Part shown: positions 61,101 through 64,000 of the stretch, piece by piece | Layout of the letters: each line of letters starts with the position of its first letter | Numbering within the stretch: the stretch's first letter is position 1 | Assembly: GCA_016787575.1 (NCBI GenBank) | Contig: JAEUUO010000009.1 | Coordinates: 124,001-188,000, forward strand | Source: Saprospiraceae bacterium | Lineage (GTDB): Bacteria; Bacteroidota; Bacteroidia; Chitinophagales; Saprospiraceae | Reading direction: 5' to 3' | DNA length: 64,000 nucleotides | The notes under the pieces: model-generated | The model's input: the letters and a program-made list of their open reading frames with translations, nothing else | Told to the model about the DNA's origin: nothing | Database searches by the model: none | Translations under genes and position numbers: made by a program

Positions 61101-64000
61101 TTGGGTAAATCAAAAAACAATATTGGAGTTGCAACACTTAATTTTAATTCTCAATTGGGTAATGGATGTCGGAAAGAGACTATTGTTACCAATTCAACTA
61201 CCGGTGAATATACCTTGTGGTTGCCTCCATTGAAATATGTCGTAACTGTTGGAGTACTCAGTAACCCACTTATCAATTTTGGTGTTATCGATTTATTGGA
61301 TTTAACTTCAGCAACTACGTTACAAACTAAAATCGATTCTACTTTTGATATCAATGGCAATTATTTAACGAACAGTCCATCCGTAAGCTTTCACAAACAA
61401 TTGGATTTTATTTGGCGTGAAAAACCGGTAATCAGTGTTGTAGCTAAAGATGGAAGCAGCAGTTTTATAGGAGAAGATAGCTATACTGATACCTACGGCA
61501 ATACTAGAAACTTGCGAACCAACCCATATTTTTGGCCCGTTTTTCTTCAGGGAGGTGATGATCAATTGTATCGCTGTATGATTAAACTCTATGAGCCTTA
61601 CAAAAATAATTTAACAAATAAAACAGATAGTGTTCCAACAACTGAAGGAACCTTGAAAATAGCAAATGATTTGGCAGAAGAAAGTTTTGCAGAAATTAAT
61701 GTCGCGGATTTTGCAAGTCTGGATTCATTTAGAAATTTAATTTATACGTTTAAACCTGGATTCCCAAATTTTAATGAGAATGTAGCCATTCCAGAATACA
61801 GTTATACTGGTAAAATTGAAATGATTTTGGAAACAGCAGCAGGAACTGTTAATTGGTTGCCTGCATCAAGTAAAATATTTAGTATACCAAATACCAATAC
61901 TGGCGTTTACCATTATTATTTGTTAGGTAAACGATCCAATGGACAGCAATTTGTCACACTGGGTCCGCAAGTTCCTGAATATGTTTTAAGAGACCCACCC
62001 GGTACAGCAAGTACAGCAAGTCGCAGTATCGGCTCAACCAAGGTGGATAAAACCAATTGGTCCTGGAATTTAGGCGAGGAAGCTCATACATCTGATCAAA
62101 TTTATACCGGCATAAAAGTTAGTGTGGGTGTAGGTGTAGAGGTTGATAATGAAACTGAAAACAATTTGACTGCTGGATTTAAAGCCAAAATTAGCGGCGG
62201 CCGATCCGGATCACAAACCATAGAAACAACCAATACAAAAACCTGGTCTACATACGGAGAAACTGGAATCGCTCCAGGTGCAAGCAGTGATTTGTATATT
62301 GGTAAATCACAAAATGTGCAATTTGGTGTGAGTGAAGAACTGGTCATTATTTCAGATCAATTATGCGATACCATACCTTGTCTAACAGGTAAAAAACCTG
62401 CTACAAATTTATCGTTTGCAAAAAAATATGGATTGTCTATCGTTCCGGGAGGATATAGCACGCAATTTATGTTTAATGAATATGATATTAAAAATTTGAT
62501 TATCCCTAACTTGATTAGTTTGAGAAATAAAATGCTCCAAACCAATCCAAAATATACCAGCAAACTTTCAGTAGATGATGAAAATTATGGAAAAAATAAT
62601 GACGACCCGGTTTTTGGAGCTGCAGCGTCTACCTATACTCCGCAAACAGGAGATTTTGAAGATTTTGACGGACCCAGCTACAAACTCTTTGTAAAAGCAA
62701 ATCCGACTTATTTAGATTATATGAATACGGTAGATTCTGTTAGATACATAAATAATCAGGTGTATCAATGGGAGCGTGCAATCTATCTAAACGAATGGGA
62801 AAAAGTTAATATTGGAAACAAGGATACCATTGAAGCGTACAGACAAAAAGAATTATCTGAGTTAGATAATCAATATGCCGGAATTATAGTCGCGTATGCT
62901 TCACTATCACTTGCATCTGCAACTGCAATCTATTATTCTTATGGAGCGATTGCTGTTCCGGTTGTTGGCGCTGCATTTCTTGGATATGCAACCTTTGCTG
63001 CAACTACTGCATTTGGAATTGCAGAAGCAGAAGTTATTGATGAATATTTGGAATACAAGGCAAAAAGAAACCGAATCATTGAAAAATTTGAAAGTTTGGG
63101 CAGTCCTACAAATTTTACATTTACAGGAGGAACCTCTTACGAATCGGAAGTTTCACATAGCACTGCAATTGAGCATGGATCCAGTATTGAATATGAATTA
63201 ACTGCGGAATTAGGATTTGAAATATCCGGTAAAATCAATAATAATGGAGTTGGTATTGAAAAGGGATTGGAAATAGGTTTTACCAATTCACACGAGTGGG
63301 CGCTGGAAGAAAACGAAACAGAAACAGTAACATTCAATTTAAATGATCCGGATATCGGTGATTTGTATTCAGTTGATGTGTATCCTTCTATATTGGGATG
63401 GGGACCTGTGTTTAAAAATAAACCGGGTTGTGCAACTGCGTGCCCTTTTGAAGAGGAAACTGTTACGGAATATTATATGCCAGGAACGGTTGTTAGTCCC
63501 CGTACACTGCAAATTGATAAACCCAAATTAGCTGTAAGTCCAAATTTAATTACGAATGTTCCTGTGGAAGAAGCAGCAGTATTTAATTTAACAGTTAGCA
63601 ATGAATCTGAAATTGGATACATCATGCCATACGACATCAGCATCGCCAGTGAAACCAATCCATTCGGAGCAATTGTCAGGATCGACGGACTTCCAAGTGC
63701 CACAGTTATCGTAGCAGGAGGAACATCTATCAATAAAGTATTAACGATTGAAAAAGGACCAGGCCCTGTATATAATTATGATAATATTTTAGTTTTGGTG
63801 CATTCACAATGTCAGTTTACAAGCGGAGCTGGATTTATTTCTGACATAGTAGATTCAGTTTATGTTTCAGCCCATTTTTTACCTTCTTGCACAAACGTGC
63901 GAATTGCCAATCCGGATAATCAATGGGTATTAAATAATAGTTTTAATGATACACTCCCTATTGCGATCGTGGATTATAATGTCAATTATTTTGATCTTGA
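58134..64000 (+). CDS. Giant secreted multidomain protein (FN3, LamG), runs off the right edge
   Basis: The frame opens at ATG 58134 and stays open to the window end (more than 1950 codons), so the C-terminus is missing. Residues 1-28 are a signal peptide. Fibronectin type III-like modules fill about 180-590 (NTITLNW-like SITLNWTNP, KTYQYKIRAVSDCGVSEFSN, EYVIERTGG). A LamG/concanavalin-like domain spans about 610-770 (SVDFTSGTIVVAPQDNLNL). Carboxypeptidase-regulatory-like units follow (about 775-950, VTGYVEYKNSTCGVADAPI). Residues about 1320-1430 and 1660-1740 are Ser/Thr/Gly-rich amphipathic strands, and 1582-1636 is a long hydrophobic stretch unusual for a secreted protein. A T9SS sorting tail is expected beyond the window. 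It has its own promoter and is divergent from the LytTR operon. Confidence 0.88.
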   Translation, partial: MKLRLNATIAIWMFCIAYFLNVNTVKADPYSESNWRVSYDNCSATITIKFWLLDGRGEDDYFYYASIYYYDKNNTRHRIFKLQEGPKSSCSFCESEFTRDGGTQNRTFAYITDVGNPSFSVTNVSGLDNVYEGTLTLRNFDLTLLGGSIDLQMTGLWFNNDAGNNDTNVDYTKTINSTTTIPARSNLTNTFDCNSITLNWTNPNWDCSSPTSSWKTKIYRTDDLGNSQYYELFGNSNPNNQFTDVNVVAGRLYSYSLKTGWFPGYSREVISDVSNTITTHVTDLPLAPVNLHIETNPIPCDSLIAISWDQANIQPGEYYISKRRSRPSFTMWQVIDTIDGSLTSYLDSVDVLSNKTYQYKIRAVSDCGVSEFSNTVTGTGVFEPSIPGSFTAIPDGNKILLNWVDNNSNETEYVIERTGGVSKTITLPADSESYVDVDVSYCQPYHYTLRANNSCFKASTFRASADTILTYDVTAVFNDRTFSASKGYFSDKVVLEWSYNFGADLSGLRIFRRRIQDTAFIQIANEQSGSNVYVDVFAEAGQLYEYKIFGELDCGNQLFLTNEARSIGFRTRTGTITGQVSYGGGIAVKDVQINAASTSGVVNKSVDFTSGTIVVAPQDNLNLDTAFFFECFIQPESYANPFTVIEKLNSYKLRFASSNNLDLTIFDVSNNSYSFTLGSHQIPKNLFTHLAVQIKSDTVRFFVNGIERKASKINVTGGGNFHFKNNNDSIIIGSGFDGKLAELRLWKIGKSATQIIQDSKRFLSGSETGLLLYYRTNEGIGNAVYDFSKQAQVFNKNHGAFRGTGINWSTAYPTSSQVSLLAYTDEIGNYILNTPFQGSGEVFIVSPSYLTHTFSPSSTALFIGDGASIHNNINFTDLSSFTVTGYVEYKNSTCGVADAPILIDGVPLIVNGAIAKTDPLGSFSIQVPIGNHFIEIRQEGHVYENGRFPSSGTFNFQTAKNIDKFVDSTLVKVVGRVVGGLREAAKIPGLGKSKNNIGVATLNFNSQLGNGCRKETIVTNSTTGEYTLWLPPLKYVVTVGVLSNPLINFGVIDLLDLTSATTLQTKIDSTFDINGNYLTNSPSVSFHKQLDFIWREKPVISVVAKDGSSSFIGEDSYTDTYGNTRNLRTNPYFWPVFLQGGDDQLYRCMIKLYEPYKNNLTNKTDSVPTTEGTLKIANDLAEESFAEINVADFASLDSFRNLIYTFKPGFPNFNENVAIPEYSYTGKIEMILETAAGTVNWLPASSKIFSIPNTNTGVYHYYLLGKRSNGQQFVTLGPQVPEYVLRDPPGTASTASRSIGSTKVDKTNWSWNLGEEAHTSDQIYTGIKVSVGVGVEVDNETENNLTAGFKAKISGGRSGSQTIETTNTKTWSTYGETGIAPGASSDLYIGKSQNVQFGVSEELVIISDQLCDTIPCLTGKKPATNLSFAKKYGLSIVPGGYSTQFMFNEYDIKNLIIPNLISLRNKMLQTNPKYTSKLSVDDENYGKNNDDPVFGAAASTYTPQTGDFEDFDGPSYKLFVKANPTYLDYMNTVDSVRYINNQVYQWERAIYLNEWEKVNIGNKDTIEAYRQKELSELDNQYAGIIVAYASLSLASATAIYYSYGAIAVPVVGAAFLGYATFAATTAFGIAEAEVIDEYLEYKAKRNRIIEKFESLGSPTNFTFTGGTSYESEVSHSTAIEHGSSIEYELTAELGFEISGKINNNGVGIEKGLEIGFTNSHEWALEENETETVTFNLNDPDIGDLYSVDVYPSILGWGPVFKNKPGCATACPFEEETVTEYYMPGTVVSPRTLQIDKPKLAVSPNLITNVPVEEAAVFNLTVSNESEIGYIMPYDISIASETNPFGAIVRIDGLPSATVIVAGGTSINKVLTIEKGPGPVYNYDNILVLVHSQCQFTSGAGFISDIVDSVYVSAHFLPSCTNVRIANPDNQWVLNNSFNDTLPIAIVDYNVNYFDL

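Overview
The window comes from a member of the Bacteroidota, most likely the Saprospiraceae or a close relative. Evidence: AT-rich DNA, promoters of the TAnnTTTG type, many secreted proteins ending in type A sorting domains of the type IX secretion system (T9SS), HYR and PKD modules, a TonB receptor with a carboxypeptidase-regulatory-like N-terminus, TPR-linked sensor kinases and caspase-fold proteins. No rRNA, tRNA or CRISPR array was recognised.

Left part (1-21.6 kb). A sigma factor and a membrane-anchored anti-sigma-like protein (cut by the window edge) face away from a CHAT (caspase-fold) protease that is translationally coupled to an unknown secreted protein. A stand-alone LytTR regulator follows, then a 3363-residue mosaic surface protein (PKD, HYR, a seven-repeat RCC1 propeller, T9SS tail). 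After that come a second T9SS surface protein, a small secreted protein and a C14 caspase/TPR protein.

22.7-27.6 kb. A tight six-gene operon encodes a beta-rich exported protein, a lipoprotein, a patatin phospholipase, a membrane TIR protein, a membrane coiled-coil protein and a soluble TIR protein. It looks like an undescribed effector or defence-type cassette without a recognisable known sensor.

27.7-36 kb. A fatty acid desaturase, a TonB receptor, a TPR lipoprotein and a DUF4331/T9SS protein lie on the minus strand. They are divergent from an ECF sigma/RskA-type anti-sigma pair that probably controls part of this locus.

36-46.2 kb. Here are an NTF2-like secreted protein, a tiny membrane protein, a NarL-type two-component pair, a VPS10/BNR-repeat protein, a DinB-like protein, a GNAT acetyltransferase and a lipoprotein of the agmatine/peptidyl-arginine deiminase family. 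Intergenic DNA carries at least two families of inverted or tandem repeats.

46.5-53.4 kb. A visibly AT-richer class I lanthipeptide-type cluster reads, in transcription order: duplicated phage-tail-like protein, 86-residue Cys-containing candidate precursor, LanC, LanB, DoxX-like membrane protein. A well-spaced Bacteroidota promoter lies upstream. No transporter or leader protease is present.

53.7-64 kb. A LytTR response regulator, a TPR histidine kinase and a T9SS beta-propeller protein form a minus-strand operon. Across a repeat-rich intergenic region starts another giant secreted protein (FN3, LamG, possible pore-forming-like segments) that runs off the right edge.
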